Below are positions 1-12,090 of a stretch of DNA of 64,000 nucleotides, piece after piece. The stretch is from Homalodisca vitripennis. Its lineage: Eukaryota > Arthropoda > Insecta > Hemiptera > Cicadellidae. Made by a program: the position numbers and the translations under genes. The notes beneath the pieces are model-generated. The model searched no databases. It was given only the letters and a program-made list of their open reading frames with translations, and was not told the origin of the DNA. Positions within the stretch are counted from its first letter, which is position 1. Each line of letters starts with the position of its first letter. The stretch covers positions 124,001 to 188,000 of the forward strand of contig NW_025776225.1 in NCBI RefSeq assembly GCF_021130785.1, written 5' to 3'.

Positions 1-716
1 TACGGACATACTATACGGCTTCAGGATAAGAATCTGTAGAGTTTCTTACAAGAACACAGGTTGTTACCTGTGTTGCCAATTTGCTATATATATATATATA
101 TATATATATATGTTATATACATAAAATATGTAATTACATATATATTATATGAACTTTTTTTGTTATTTTATGCCATATTTTATCATATTTTTATTGTTAT
201 AGTTACTGCTTTACTGTTATAGTTGCATTTTGAAACCTTGATACATATATTCTGGTTGTATTATGCTATAGTTTATTATGTTATCTCTATTGTTATAGTT
301 TATTTATTACTGTTTTCCTGTTTGTATTGTTACTGTCTTAAAAAAATTTATATATATATTCTTGTTATACTTTATGCTTTGCCATATTTTATTATGTTAT
401 TATTGCTATAGTCTTTTTAAATTTTAGTTAGCTACTTTGTTCATATTTTTTGATTTTATTTAACTTATTACATAACTTTCTCGTTCAAGCCATTAGTTTT
501 GTTCCATAATTTATTGTAGACCTATTGAGAGTTAGGATTATTTTATTTTCATTGAATTTTTAATACTTTTTTATTTTTTAACTGCACTGTTAGTAATATT
601 TTTCAGCCATACACATGTTTTGTTTGTAGAAAGTTTTGTTTAGGTTAAGTTGTTTTTAAGTTGTTTATACGAATCTTGAATATAAAATGGAGAATAAAAT
701 AAATAAATAAAATAAA
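1..716 (+). other. AT-rich tract, possible LINE 3' end
   Basis: No gene is recognisable. A (TA)n microsatellite lies at about 84-112. The block ends in an A-rich AATAAATAAATAAAATAAA-like tail near 690-713, the kind of end a non-LTR retrotransposon 3' UTR would leave on the plus strand. No reverse transcriptase coding is visible before it, so the LINE reading is only a guess. Confidence 0.25.
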
Positions 717-1854
717 CACTAATAATATATTTGTTAAAAATGTACGGTTAATATCACAACATCAAAATGACTGCTACATTTCCTAAGAACACTGATTATG
801 TATCTACTGAATATAAACTCTGAATATGAATGGGCACTAAATACTCCATCCGCCTATGTGGAATAGTTCAATTCCATAGGGGCTATAAAACCTCATAAAA
901 CAATAATAAATATACCAAGTCAGAGCCGTGTGATGGATGCCGATGCTATAAAGAAGAAATAATGGCTAATTGAAACTAAATGTTCTGTCATTCCTACGAT
1001 GTTAAAGAGATCTGAGTATCATTATCTCAAATTATGTAATAAAACTACTGTAATAAACACCAATAATAGCAGAGGTAACAAATATAATTTTCATTTCAAA
1101 AAAATTGGATTAGAGCTCTTGAATATCATATGAAAATACAAACTCTGGAAACCTTACTGAAAAATAGAATATATAGAATCTGTTCAAATTCCTTTGGGAA
1201 GGAAAGCTAGCTGGAGTCAATCTGATTTCACTCCGTAACTGCGGAATAAACTAATATATAAATTAAGAAAAGTTCGTGGCAGACACCCAACACATCGCAA
1301 CACTGCTGTTGTGAAAGAGATGAATAATTCATCAAAAATTCAAATTGAATAAATCCTTATAAATTTGAGGACTTTGGCTCACACTTGGGGTCGACATGAC
1401 CACCTCGATAATTCAAAGGAAAAGAAAATATTCCAACTTTTATACATTCAACATTTTTTATTTCATTGGTAAACTCCTTAATTTTTCTTTGTAAATGTTG
1501 AGGATTTTAAAGGTTTTATTAGATTAAATAATTTTAAAACTGGCCAGATTTTAAAATAATATTGTTATAATTTCTTAATTAATTTTAACAATGAATAGGT
1601 AACAAATTACTGTACAGCTAATAACCAAACTTATCGTGATGTGTGTACAGCCATCAGGGTTTACCACATGTAAAATTAACACTAATATCATTATATTTAT
1701 TTAGGAAGTTCGAGAATACTGACACACAAACACACACTCACACACTTCTACCGATATCTGTAGTCGATTAAACATGAGTATTATGCATTACGGCTTGTAT
1801 ATCGTATAGTAATTTTTTAATTATCTGGCTTCCACGCAAATACGTCTTGTCAAA
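717..1854. other. Gene-free AT-rich DNA
   Basis: I see no supported gene, tandem array or mobile element. Only a short CA-rich patch near 1723-1745 stands out. Confidence 0.5.
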
Positions 1855-2170
1855 CTATTCAGAGAATTCCACTAACTCTTGAAAGTTTCAAGGCTGATGT
1901 GGTCGCTATTAGGGTGGCCATTCTTGTGGTTTGAACACTTGAGTGGTACTTGTACTTCACAGTGCAGGAAACAGGATTTGTACGATATTTTGTTACAAAA
2001 ATATTGGTAACACTGCGTTTCGAGATCTGCACTCTGATCTTTTGCTCTGGTGAATAAACTCTAACTCTGAAACATGAACGTAATAAAAACAAAAGGCTAA
2101 TTATTAAAACTGAACTGAAGATGTCACACTAGGTCTGTACTGACAGACTAACCACATATAACTGGAGTTG
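1855..2170 (-). repeat. Dispersed repeat, family C copy 1
   Basis: Read on the minus strand, this carries a block with the words AGATCTCGAAACG and CAGTGTTAC that recurs on the plus strand at about 27755-27820. The sequence upstream of it (AATTAG, ATTACGTTCATG) also has a counterpart there (ATGATTAG, ATTACGTGCATG). The pair is therefore an interspersed repeat in opposite orientations. A 77-codon open frame across it has no recognisable protein and is probably incidental. Confidence 0.5.
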
Positions 2171-2204
2171 CATTGGTTCAACACCAGACCTGTTTTTATC
2201 TCTT

Positions 2205-2490
2205 CATATGGACGTGGAGCAGTAGCTTTACTGCTCTCAAGGTGAGCATTAATTAAACCTTAAAAACCAGCGTTGAGATTTTCTCTTTTATAACTTTCAC
2301 CTTCTATATCAACAGGTAGTAGTAACTTTACTGATTTCATATGTGAGGAATAATTACACCTTAAAAACCAGCATTGAGTAACTTTTACCTTGTACATCTA
2401 CAAAGTAGTAGCTTTAGTGCTCTCAGAGGTGAGGAATTACTGTATACCTTAAAAAACCAGTGCTGAACTTTCCTCTTTTATAGTCTTAAC
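2205..2490. repeat. Diverged tandem repeat, ~95 bp, 3 copies
   Basis: Three copies of a unit starting TAGTAGCTTTACTGCTCTC and containing ACCTTAAAAACCAG occur at about 2220, 2318 and 2406. Copies differ by substitutions and small indels, so the array is old. Confidence 0.7.
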
Positions 2491-4357
2491 CTTGTCAACA
2501 TAAAATTAACATTTATTAACACTGACGAAAAATTGATCTATGAGTATGCCCACGTTAATTTTTTATTTTATTTGATTTTCTTACATGTTTTAGAATTATA
2601 AATTGAATGGAATTATTTAAACGTGTCTGTCATTACATTATAGTCCAACACTTATATTACAATTCATCCAAAAATAGTGCTTAATTCTTTAATTTTTCCA
2701 GTCGGTAGTACAGCTATTATCCTGCAATACTTTACATAAATATGATGGGAATAAGTAAATGCCTTAGAAGCTGAGGCATTTATAATCAACTTTATTCTAA
2801 ATTTTATTATAACTAATGCTGTGCACTTAGAAAATTAAAATAAAATAATAAAATAAAGATGGTGTCAATATCATTATGTAGGAATTAGACGTAAATGATA
2901 ATAAAGTAAAAATAAACAATATTTCCATGAGTTTCAAAAACGTATATCACAGGTCCAGATGACTGCTACAAGTCAATGTGAACTGAGAACTTCCAAATTG
3001 ATACACAATTAAAAAGAAGTATTAGCTCTAGATTACATTTTACATAAATATGATTGCGTACTTTACGTAATGAAAGTTAGAAGAGTTTTTATTTAGGAAT
3101 GTAGAAAGAAATTGGTTTGTGTAATGACATTTCATTTAGTATAGATGTATAGAAAACTAGATAAATTCCACATTATATGAAAGTACATAATTTGGCTTAT
3201 AATTAGAATGGATAATTCATTAAATTACAAATAGAATGAAATAATTCCATGTGTTTTGGCAATAGAGAGGGGTTATTACATTACGCTATAAAGTAACTTA
3301 CCCTTACCATATAAACAAGTTCAAATATGGAAGTAAAATATTTTGCTAAACAATAAGAATTGATAAATAAAACTATCAGAACTCATTAACCTATATTTGT
3401 TTAAGTTAAGTATTTTTGTTGTAGAACCATAAGGTACATGAGAGTCCCAAGACTAAAGGCTTAATTTCTTATGCACCGCCATTATTAGCTCAATCCATAA
3501 CATTATCTGTTCCTTAAAATATATGATGGTACGAACGTAACATAGCTAAAACAAAGAGTTCTCAAAACAAATATTACAGAGTTACCGTATTCTATATATT
3601 CTTCTACTGACGGTCACTCACGTATTTCTGTAAACGATAGTAACAGAGATAACGACCACAGTAGTCATACATGATGCTATAAATAAATATAAAAGAAATA
3701 ATCAAAAACAAAACCAAGTTAATTATTATTACACAAGGTCATTAAAAATATACGCAATCACTTTTACATATGGATATAAATTATCATTAAATATCTGGAT
3801 TAAAAGTAAGAGAGATTAGGTGAAAAAATTTAATAAAAAAGTAAAAATTACCAGGTATTATGAAACATTTTTTTCATTCAATTTCGACGTACAATAAGCT
3901 GTTGAAATAGTTGCCGAATTCCTACAAATGTTTTTTGTATTAATGTAATTCTTTCTTTAAACTTATAAGATTTACTGTATGTAAAAATGAACTGGGAATA
4001 TAATTAAATGAACCGTAAATGAGCCATAAAATTATAGTAAATGCCTAGAAAAAATAATACCAATTTTTTCTTTAATTACGGAAATATTAGTATAGTATAA
4101 AGAACGAAAACAACTACGTTTTTATTTTATGGGTAGAATATAATATGATCTACTTCTATCTTCTTGTGTAGACATTTATTTAAAAAATAATACAGTTAAA
4201 GAAGTAAATAATCGTCCAGATAACGCTAATCATCCTGAGTTACGTCTATGTCACTATAACAGTAACAATCTTATCGTTTAAGTTAAACAGTTCTTGTTCA
4301 GCGAATGTGAAGGGAAATCATAAAAATGGCAATACAAGCCACAGACCTACCAAAGTC
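2491..4357. other. Gene-free AT-rich DNA
   Basis: No gene, RNA or element was supported. The sequence is dense in stop codons in all frames. Confidence 0.5.
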
Positions 4358-4690
4358 TCCTCTAGCGGTAGTGAGGTGATTCTACCATACGACTCAATAA
4401 AACCAGATTATTGAAAACGTTATCTGTACTAAACCAGACAGCTTGAGATAGTGCGCTTTATACCACGATGTTTACATGTTCACATCTCACTGTGTCCTCT
4501 AGCGGTAGTGAGGTGATTCTACCATACGACTCAATAAAACCAGATTATTGAAAACGTTATCTGTACTAAACCAGACAGCTTGAGATAGTGCGCTTTATAG
4601 CACGATGTTTACATGTTCACATCTCACTGTGTCCTCTAGCTGTAGTGTGGTGATTATACCGTACGACTCAATAAATCCAGATTTTATTTA
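4358..4690 (+). repeat. 137-bp tandem repeat, 2.4 copies, tRNA-like B box
   Basis: The word TCTAGCGGTAG (or its variant) starts at 4361, 4498 and 4635, an exact 137-bp spacing. The first two copies are nearly identical, so the duplication is recent; the third is partial and diverged. Each unit holds ATGTTCACATCTCACTGTG, which resembles the pol III B box plus 3' acceptor side of a tRNA-derived SINE (compare 11368-11390). The unit may be a duplicated SINE fragment. Confidence 0.75.
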
Positions 4691-5099
4691 AGACAACGAA
4701 ATAATATTTAATAGTTAAAAAAAACTAGTAATCAATTTACTAAATATTCACTCGGAGCTTAGTAATCAAAACATATTTTATATCGTCTTGGATGTCTGAA
4801 TATTAATATCTACAATCCAAGTCATTACAGCCTTCTAATTATTTTTGAAGACATTTAAAACCTATTTTGTGTATGCAGTTTAAAAAAAAACTTTCTTCTC
4901 AATGTTACAGGTTGTATAAAACCTTTTTTTATCCAAATATATCAAAATTATTAATTAATGCTTTCCTCAGAATATACTACTACTTTATTATCTCTAAATC
5001 ATTTCTATTAATTTGTTTAAAACATTTTCTCTTAATCACTAATAAGTTCTACTAAATAATTTTCAATAATTATTGCAATTAAATAACAGTAAATACCCA
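4691..5099. other. Gene-free AT-rich DNA
   Basis: No supported feature. A 62-codon open frame here looks like AT-rich noise with no family resemblance. Confidence 0.45.
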
Positions 5100-6180
5100 A
5101 TACAGACTCTATAAGACACAAGAATTACTCAGTTATTGAACGGAGAATGAATATGTAAATAAAAATCTCAAATATGTAAATTTCCCTTAGTAAATATTTG
5201 CACTGCTTAAAAATGCAAATCTGTGTCTCTCTTTCCTCAAAAACACGTCGTTTAAACCCTGACAGGAGAACATTTTTAGTTTTCATTAGTTCAGGAATGC
5301 ACGGTAAACAGAATATACTATATGCAGAATGCATGCTATACAGCATATATATTTAAGAATATATGTCTATTATCTAGTACACACTCGGTATTTCTTCATC
5401 TAATACTCAGTATTTCTCCTGTCTCAATCATTATTGCAAGTTTGTTTCGTTATTTTCCTTTATCTAAATATTCCCTAAATAGTTTGTAAACACCACCAGG
5501 AAACTCTCGGACATAAAATGCTTAAAGTTTGTTTTGGTAGCTCATAGTGGTTTACAGCTTATAGTACGGACTGGGGGCAAAACAATAATTTATTTCTTTA
5601 TGAAGTTTATGATCTAAAGGCAGGACAGGGCACAACTTCAGTAGTGACCTCACCCCCCACACACAACCACCTCACCCCAAACCCACCAGTGTGTGCTGAT
5701 GATGTTTTGATTCGTTAGTTCCTCTCTGCGCTCATAGGAAATCTGTCTTCTGTTGAAGGCGTAAACTTACATTTTATTAATGAGATATGCATTACTTTTG
5801 TCACATATTTTGCAGCAGTTTAAGAGTTATAATTGTAAATAAATTATTACTGGTCATATATTTATTATTCTTAACAAAACAATACAAAAACCGCGGAACG
5901 GAGCTTTTTTTATGGACGGTGATAAAAACTCCCACGCGTCCCATTCAACGATACAGCTACCAAACATTAAAAGGTGGGAGGCTAAAATAAACTTTACAAT
6001 TCCGCTTTATACGAGACTGTCAGCTCATAAAATCAAATTACTTCCGTTTGTCTCTATCACTGGCTGCAGTTTGAAAGGTTTGAAAGCTCTCACATTAGTG
6101 TTTTGTACTGCCTCAGCAACTATTGCGTCCACTACCTCAATTTTCCTAACCGTTTCAACTCTTCTTTTTGTCTAATGAAG
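5100..6180 (+). repeat. Dispersed repeat, family B copy 1
   Basis: Three landmarks recur in the same order and strand elsewhere. GAATGAATATGTAAATAAAA near 5147 matches about 13165. GTGTGCTGATGATGTTTTGA near 5691 matches about 15093. ACATTAAAAGGTGGGA near 5963 matches about 15561. Parts also resemble 49880-50520. No protein of a known mobile element is recognisable inside, so this may be a non-autonomous element. Confidence 0.55.
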
Positions 6181-7521
6181 TCAACTTATTGCCTTATTTA
6201 CAATAAATAATTCATGACGTACATTTTGACTCTTTAATTTGTCAAAATTTCTTTTACCGTTTTATCGTAAAAGTAGAATAAGAATAAGAAATAAAAACTG
6301 CTTAATTAAATCAGTGTATTCTAATTTTGAATTTGTCTACATACCTTACTAGTTCAGTAATCAATAGTCAATTCGTATTGTATAAGCGCATAACCTGGCG
6401 TATCTTTTAATAGAGGAATTTCTCGTAACGCGCTAATTTAGGTGGAAGTCGAAACGGCAAGGTATCGAGGGTGTAAACAAACAGACCTAAACCATATACC
6501 TACCGAATATTTGCCATCATTCAGGAACTTAGGTAATGTGGCAGAGATTCAACTATTATTTATGTGCTTGACGTCCTGTCTGAAGTTCTCGTATGTCGAA
6601 CTAAATTAAAATACGAGAAGAGAACAATTTATTGATCGGTATTTATAACCCTTTCAATGTGGCAACCCCCTCCAAGAGGTCTCGACTTTGTTCAACATTA
6701 GAGTGGCTGACAAGATATTTCGATATTAATTTCTACAAAAACTAGGTTTTTGATCAACAGTGCAAGTTGACTGTCAGGTCCCTGACTAATTATTATTTCT
6801 TTATCTCTCGAAGATAGAATCAAAACCCGAGTCAGCTAAGCATATGTTGGCTATGTAGGCTATGTTGGCTGAGATTTATTTAAAAAGAGAAAACGTGTGT
6901 ACTTACATAATAATTACAGGATAAAAACTGAAATAATCACGATGTGGCTGCTTCACCTTTTATATGGGCAGTCAATTACGCTGGTAATTAACTATGGCAT
7001 TTGGACACAAATGTTTGACATTTTAATATTTGATGCCACGTCCATGATGTAAATATTCTATCTCTATGCGAACGACATTAATTACATTAATTAGGTTTAA
7101 TATGAAAATCGACCTAATTATATTACTAGTTCTGTGCATGGAAGATAGTTAAATAAGATACTACTTCGGTTTTGGACTAAATAATTTAATTTAATTGTGT
7201 ATTGGTTTCCAGTAGAATCAATATCCATTAATCGCATTTACTGAACTCTTTACACGAACTTACTGTTAGTGCTGATGTAGCTCCCTTACTCTATAATACA
7301 GTGCAGTTATTTAAGTATAATGTAAGTATAAGTATCAATTCCAATGTTTAAAAGCGGACTCGTACCACGAACAAAGCGTCAATGTTGACCGCTTATGTAG
7401 TTGAATGGTTTACCAAACTGCACTAAATCGTGAAGTTTTTAAATCATGGCCATTTGAATGATTTCATGGAACTAAACTCATTAAGGTTCTATACTGGTGC
7501 ACTGTTGTATTTTAGCCTTTA
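6181..7521. other. Gene-free AT-rich DNA
   Basis: No gene or element supported. The right end abuts the tail of a minus-strand LINE at 7522. Confidence 0.45.
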
Positions 7522-7969
7522 GTTGATTGATTGATTGATTGATTTATTTCCAAAATTTATGTACAGAGTTAAATATAATACATAACAAAAACCTTATAGG
7601 AAATTATCCCCACATGGGCATCAGCCTGTGTGTGGGGAACGAGTTCCTCAGTCTGCACTACCAATAACACACAAAAAACTTAAATTAAAATAAGGAAATG
7701 AATTGTCATTAATAAAAACATTTTCATTAACAAATGAGAAATGAAGATTTAACCTCTAAAATAAACCATACAAGGCCAGAGCATGGAATACATGAGCAAA
7801 TTCAGTTAATAAATAATATAAAATTTGAAAGGAATATACTTATTTAGAAAATATAATTTGAAGACTTAAAAAATGTAATTTATAAAAACTTGTAACTTAC
7901 ATAAAAAAGAGCAATCAGAAAGACTTAATTAAAAATTAGCCGATATAAGTAGAGAGAGACTTGGACCAC

Positions 7970-8046
7970 ACACTGCACACCCACGCACACACACTAAACA
8001 CACACACACACACACACACACACCACACACACACACACACCACACC
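7970..8046. repeat. (CA)n microsatellite
   Basis: Nearly pure CA dinucleotides with a few interruptions, lying inside the 3' half of the LINE copy. It presumably expanded after insertion. Confidence 0.9.
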
Positions 8047-8169
8047 AATCACGCACACGCACACATGCACGCACTACACGTACTCGTTGGCCTGCAGTCA
8101 AAACGATTGTACAAACTCACTAAAACACTCAGACTAACATTGATTGTAATAAAAAAAATATAACAGAAA

Positions 8170-9397
8170 TTTAATACATAAAAAAGTATATCTAGGTGTA
8201 GATTGAGGAAAAATACTGACGAAATCCATCTCGCCCAGCATCTACTAACCATTTATTGACTAATTTTTTGTACGTACTAATAGTGCAAGGTCTTGGGTTT
8301 TTTATAAAGTATGGTAATTTTGAGAAAATTATATGAGCAATATAGTGAGTTAGATGATGTTGAATTAAAGGCTTTAACGAGTCTAGGAACAAAAATTCTG
8401 TTATGAAGTGAAGAACGCGTAAAATGGCTGTGGTTACTGTGAATGAAAATTGAATCTCGATGTTGAAAAATGTACAAAATTAATGTTCGGATATATAATT
8501 GCGAGACGTTAAAAACTTTAAATTCTTCAAATAATAAATTGGTTGGATAAGTACGATTTCGCTTCAGAGCTACTTTTATAATAGTTTTTTTGAACGACTT
8601 CTAAGGGAGCAAGGTTATTTTGGAAACAGCCACCCCATGGTAAATTACCATACTGAAGAATTGATTGCACATATGCATAGTATACAGTTTTTAAAAAGAT
8701 GTAATTGTAAGTATATTACGCAGATTCCAGAATATAAAAGATAAATTTACGAAGTTTATTCCGCATGTAAGCTACGTGATTACACCACTTCAAACGATTG
8801 TCAAAAACTACACCCAAGTATTTATACTCACTCACCCTATCAATACATTCACACAAAACGCATCCATCCTGGCCACCACAAGTATGCAACCGTAGCTTAA
8901 AAACAAAAGGATCGCCGTCAGCTCGTATAGAGATTGGCATACATTTAGTTTTGGCTATATTAACTGTAAGCCGACATTGATCAAACCAGCGCTTGACAGT
9001 GAGTAGACCGCGCTCAGCCACATCCCTCACTTCCTCCCAGCTTTCACCCTCAAATAACAAAGCGGTGTCGTCCGCATAAAGAAATATCTGTCCTTTAAGC
9101 AAAGTCAATCTTCCTAGATTGTTAATAAAAATTAAGAAAAAGCAAGGGTCCAAGAGTACTGCCTTGCAAAACCCCATGCTCAATTTTTTGAGGAACGCTT
9201 GTATGGCCCAAAACGGAAACAACTTGATACCGATCGGACAAATAACTTTTGAACCATCTCCAAGAGTTCCCTTGTATTCCAATATATTTTAATTTTTGTA
9301 GTAATAGTTGTCTATCAACTGTATCAAAAGCTTTAGCTAAATCTATAAAAATCAATAATGGTTTTTTATTACGGCTAATCGTGTCATGAACACTTTT
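8170..9397 (-). pseudogene. LINE ORF2 fragment: reverse transcriptase and C-terminus
   Basis: The RT palm starts with the motif [12 protein letters not shown] (minus strand, around 9350-9315). Next come a [17 protein letters not shown] segment (around 9170) and the catalytic box YADD (around 9075). The thumb region includes KYLGVVFDNRLKW. One frame shift separates the AKAFDTVD frame (9355-9122) from the YADD frame (9282-8716), and a stop at 8716 ends the second. Recognisable C-terminal text continues to about 8170 in other frames, including an SILQYGNLPWGG-like piece and an HFTRSSLHNRIFVPRL piece typical of LINE C-termini. It is a dead fragment. Confidence 0.8.
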
Positions 9398-9544
9398 AGT
9401 GTTTTAGTTTAATATGTATTAAAGCGTTTTAAACCTAACAAGAACATTATAAATCCATTGATATAACAATGTCGATAAAATAGCAACAAGTGGTTTCAGG
9501 AATGCTACGGTCTTTTCACAATGAACCGTTCTCCTCAATTTACG

Positions 9545-10590
9545 ATTTCAATTAAACTTTAGCAGGAAGTTAACGTTCATTGCACAACTCTCTCGTACGA
9601 ACCTTCTTCGTTATTTTCAATGGTGCCCAAACATTATTAGTGCTATAAAACTGTGACAGGAAGTAATCGTTCTTTGCACAACTTTTTCCATGCGATCTCC
9701 TTCGTTATTTTAATTAAGTCTTAAACATTATTACGTACAATTAAAACTGTGGCAGGAAGTATCGTTCATTGAACAACTCTTTCCTGAAACTTTTTTGCTA
9801 TTTTAAATGGGACATAAAGATTATTAGGCACAATTAAAATGTGGCAGAAAGTGTCATTCCTTGAAAAAAATCTGTCCTGAAAACTGTTTTTCTTACACAC
9901 AGAGTTTTTAACTTTTTTAAATAAGACATTAAAGTTATTAGGTACAGTTAAACTGTGGCAGGAAGTGTCGTTCTTTGCACAACTTTGTCAATAATTTTCT
10001 TGGGTTTTTCAGTGGGTCTTAAATATTCCTGTGTACAGTTAACCTGTGGCAGGAAGTGTCGTTCTTTGCACAACTTTGTCAAGAATTTTCTTGGGTTTTT
10101 CAGTGGGTCTTAAATATTCCTGTGTACAGTTAACCTGTGGCAGGAAGTGTCGTTCTTTGCACAACTTTGTCAAGAATTTTCTTGGGTTTTTCAGTGGGTC
10201 TTAAATATTCCTGTGTACAGTTAACCTGTGGCAGGAAGTGTCGTTCTTTGCACAACTTTGTCAAGAATTTTCTTGGGTTTTTCAGTGGGTCTTAAATATT
10301 CCTGTGTACAGTTAACCTGTGGCAGGAAGTGTCGTTCTTTGCACAACTTTGTCAAGAATTTTCTTGGGTTTTTCAGCGGGTCTTAAACATTCCTGTGTAC
10401 AGTTAACATGTGGCAGGAAGTGTCGTTCATTACACAACTCTTTCGTAGGTATTAATTTGTTATTGTCAATGGGTCTAGGATTATTATGTATAAATAAAAT
10501 GTGACAGGAAGTTAGTTCATTTCACAGATCTCTCGTAGGTATTCTTTTTTTCTTTTTAACGAGTCTAAACACTCTTATGTACTATAATTT
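9545..10590. repeat. 91-bp tandem array, ~11 copies
   Basis: The landmark CTGTGGCAGGAAGTGTCGTT recurs at 9953, 10044, 10135, 10226 and 10317, a constant 91-bp step with near identity. Diverged flanking copies are recognisable at about 9571, 9655, 9748, 9841, 10409 and 10500. A homogeneous core with decayed edges is typical of a satellite-like array maintained by unequal exchange. A 61-codon open frame at 10319 is just repeat sequence. Confidence 0.9.
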
Positions 10591-11319
10591 TCTTAATTGT
10601 TTACAAATTAGTATAATTCATAAAATTCTTAAAAAAAAAACATTTTCAAATGCCCAAAATCATGTGTATCCATTATGGGTTTTTATAAAATCTGGTAGTT
10701 TTGACATCTAAAACTGTAATGTGTTACGAAATGTTTAATGTGACTCTGTTTGTGTTAATCATAACGATTAGTCCTTGACTCTTGGTGAGTATTCATAAGT
10801 AATGTGTAACTGTAATGACTTACAAATATAATAAGTAAAAAAAGTTTAAAGGTCGTTTTTGGTAAAACCGGAAGAAAAGAAGAAGACCAATTTCAACACC
10901 ACTATTTTTGATATCTTTTTAAGCAAAATACGAATCAAATACTATGAAATTGTATTAATGAAAGACAGTTAGAACACATTAATTATTGAAGTATATATCA
11001 ACGTAATATTTTGGAAATGTATTTGAATGTTTGTACAATTATGAAGAACTATTTAAACCATGGGATGAAATCTACAACAGGAGCATATTCCATACACTCC
11101 TCATATACTCTGCATCTAACAGATTCCTAGTTTTTAACAAGATAAGTCTGTGATCTGACGCTTTGTGTTAAATATATCAATGAAAAAAATGCACCTTGAA
11201 ATTCACGAGGATAAATATCTAAACATCACGTCAGGTTTATAGAAAGTCATAAGATAAATCTTCTTGAAACCGGAGTTAAAACCAAAACTAGAAAACCTAA
11301 TGAAAGATGTAAGAAGATG
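10591..11319. other. Gene-free AT-rich DNA
   Basis: No supported gene or repeat between the 91-bp array and the SINE. Confidence 0.45.
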
Positions 11320-11528
11320 GTCACGCTGTATAAGACGTCAAACTTTGCATTTCACTTAGAGATAGCGCATGTTCAAATCTCGTCTGTGACAGTATAAACT
11401 TTTTATCAGTACTTTAGACCTTGTCAGTAACGACTATCCTCCTTTGTGATAAGATCCCGCAAAGGCCAGTGGCTCATGAAGACTGGTAGAATAATGTATA
11501 AAGTGGATCGCCTATCATTAAAAAAAAG
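11320..11528 (+). mobile_element. tRNA-Glu-headed SINE
   Basis: The first 71 nt (11320-11390) are tRNA-sized. The ends GTCAC and GTGAC pair as an acceptor stem, an anticodon-loop-like ATTTCACTT suggests TTC (Glu), and a canonical T-loop TTCAAAT sits within the B-box-like GTTCAAATCTC. A roughly 130-nt unrelated body follows and ends in an A-run at 11518-11527. Head, body and A-tail make the layout of a tRNA-derived SINE. The A box is poor, so this copy is decayed. Confidence 0.55.
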
Positions 11529-11639
11529 ACAGGATAACTTATGAGCGCTTTATTTAAGCATCTGTCTCATCGGTATGATTACAAGGGATTGCCAATAAAG
11601 AAATAATTGCAATATTTCGTATGTGCGTTTCCATTTGTC

Positions 11640-12090
11640 TGGATATTCCAAAATTGTCAAAGGTTTCAGAGTTTGGAATCTCCAAAACACTGAAAGTATC
11701 CAATAAGAAATATCTCACAGAGATCAAAATACCCTGTTTACCAGAAGTAGCCACTACTCAGGATATCACAGAGATCAGAATCCCCGTTTACAGGAAGTAT
11801 CGACTCTCCGAAATGTCACAGAGATCAGAATCAAAGTTTACTGGAAGTATCAACTCTCCAAGATCTCATAGAGATCAGAATCCCCGTTTACAGGAGGTAT
11901 CCACTCTCCGAAATGTCACAGAGATCATAATCAAAGTTTACTGGAAGTATCAACTCTCCAAGATCTCATAGAGATCAGAATTCCCCGTTTACAGGAAGTA
12001 TCCACTCTCGGAGATATCACAGAGATCAGAATCCCACGTTTATCTGAAGTATACACTAACCAAGCTCTCGCATAGATCTGTTTACCAGTT
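11640..12090. repeat. 50-bp tandem array with 100-bp higher-order unit
   Basis: GAGATCAGAA-type words occur at 11720, 11771, 11821, 11871, 11921, 11971 and 12022, a 50-bp step. Odd and even copies alternate between a CCCCGTTTACAGGAAG type and a CAAAGTTTACTGGAAG type, giving a 100-bp higher-order repeat in the middle. A 116-codon open frame across it (11621-11971) is a by-product; since 50 is not a multiple of 3 the frame rotates along the repeats and no periodic protein is encoded. Confidence 0.9.

Larger units (their letters stand above)
7522..9397 (-). mobile_element. 5'-truncated LINE, minus strand
   Basis: A non-LTR retrotransposon copy. Its 3' end is the repeated tetranucleotide at 7522-7543 (TTGA on plus, TCAA on minus). 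Its recognisable 5' limit is within the reverse transcriptase palm at about 9397, where coding similarity stops. Endonuclease and ORF1 are absent, as expected for incomplete reverse transcription. The family differs from the plus-strand LINE at 47-49.5 kb in tail and protein. A (CA)n tract lies inside the 3' part. I could not confirm a target site duplication. Confidence 0.75.

Noticed and set aside
8716..9282. Intact host reverse transcriptase-like gene
   Set aside because: Motifs are plain LINE RT, split over frames, with a retrotransposon tail downstream.
9545..10590. CRISPR-like or coding repeat
   Set aside because: Whole 91-bp units repeat without spacers, and open frames are short and interrupted.
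11621..11971. 116-codon plus-strand protein
   Set aside because: It lies wholly in the 50-bp tandem array; the frame rotates along the repeats and no family is seen.
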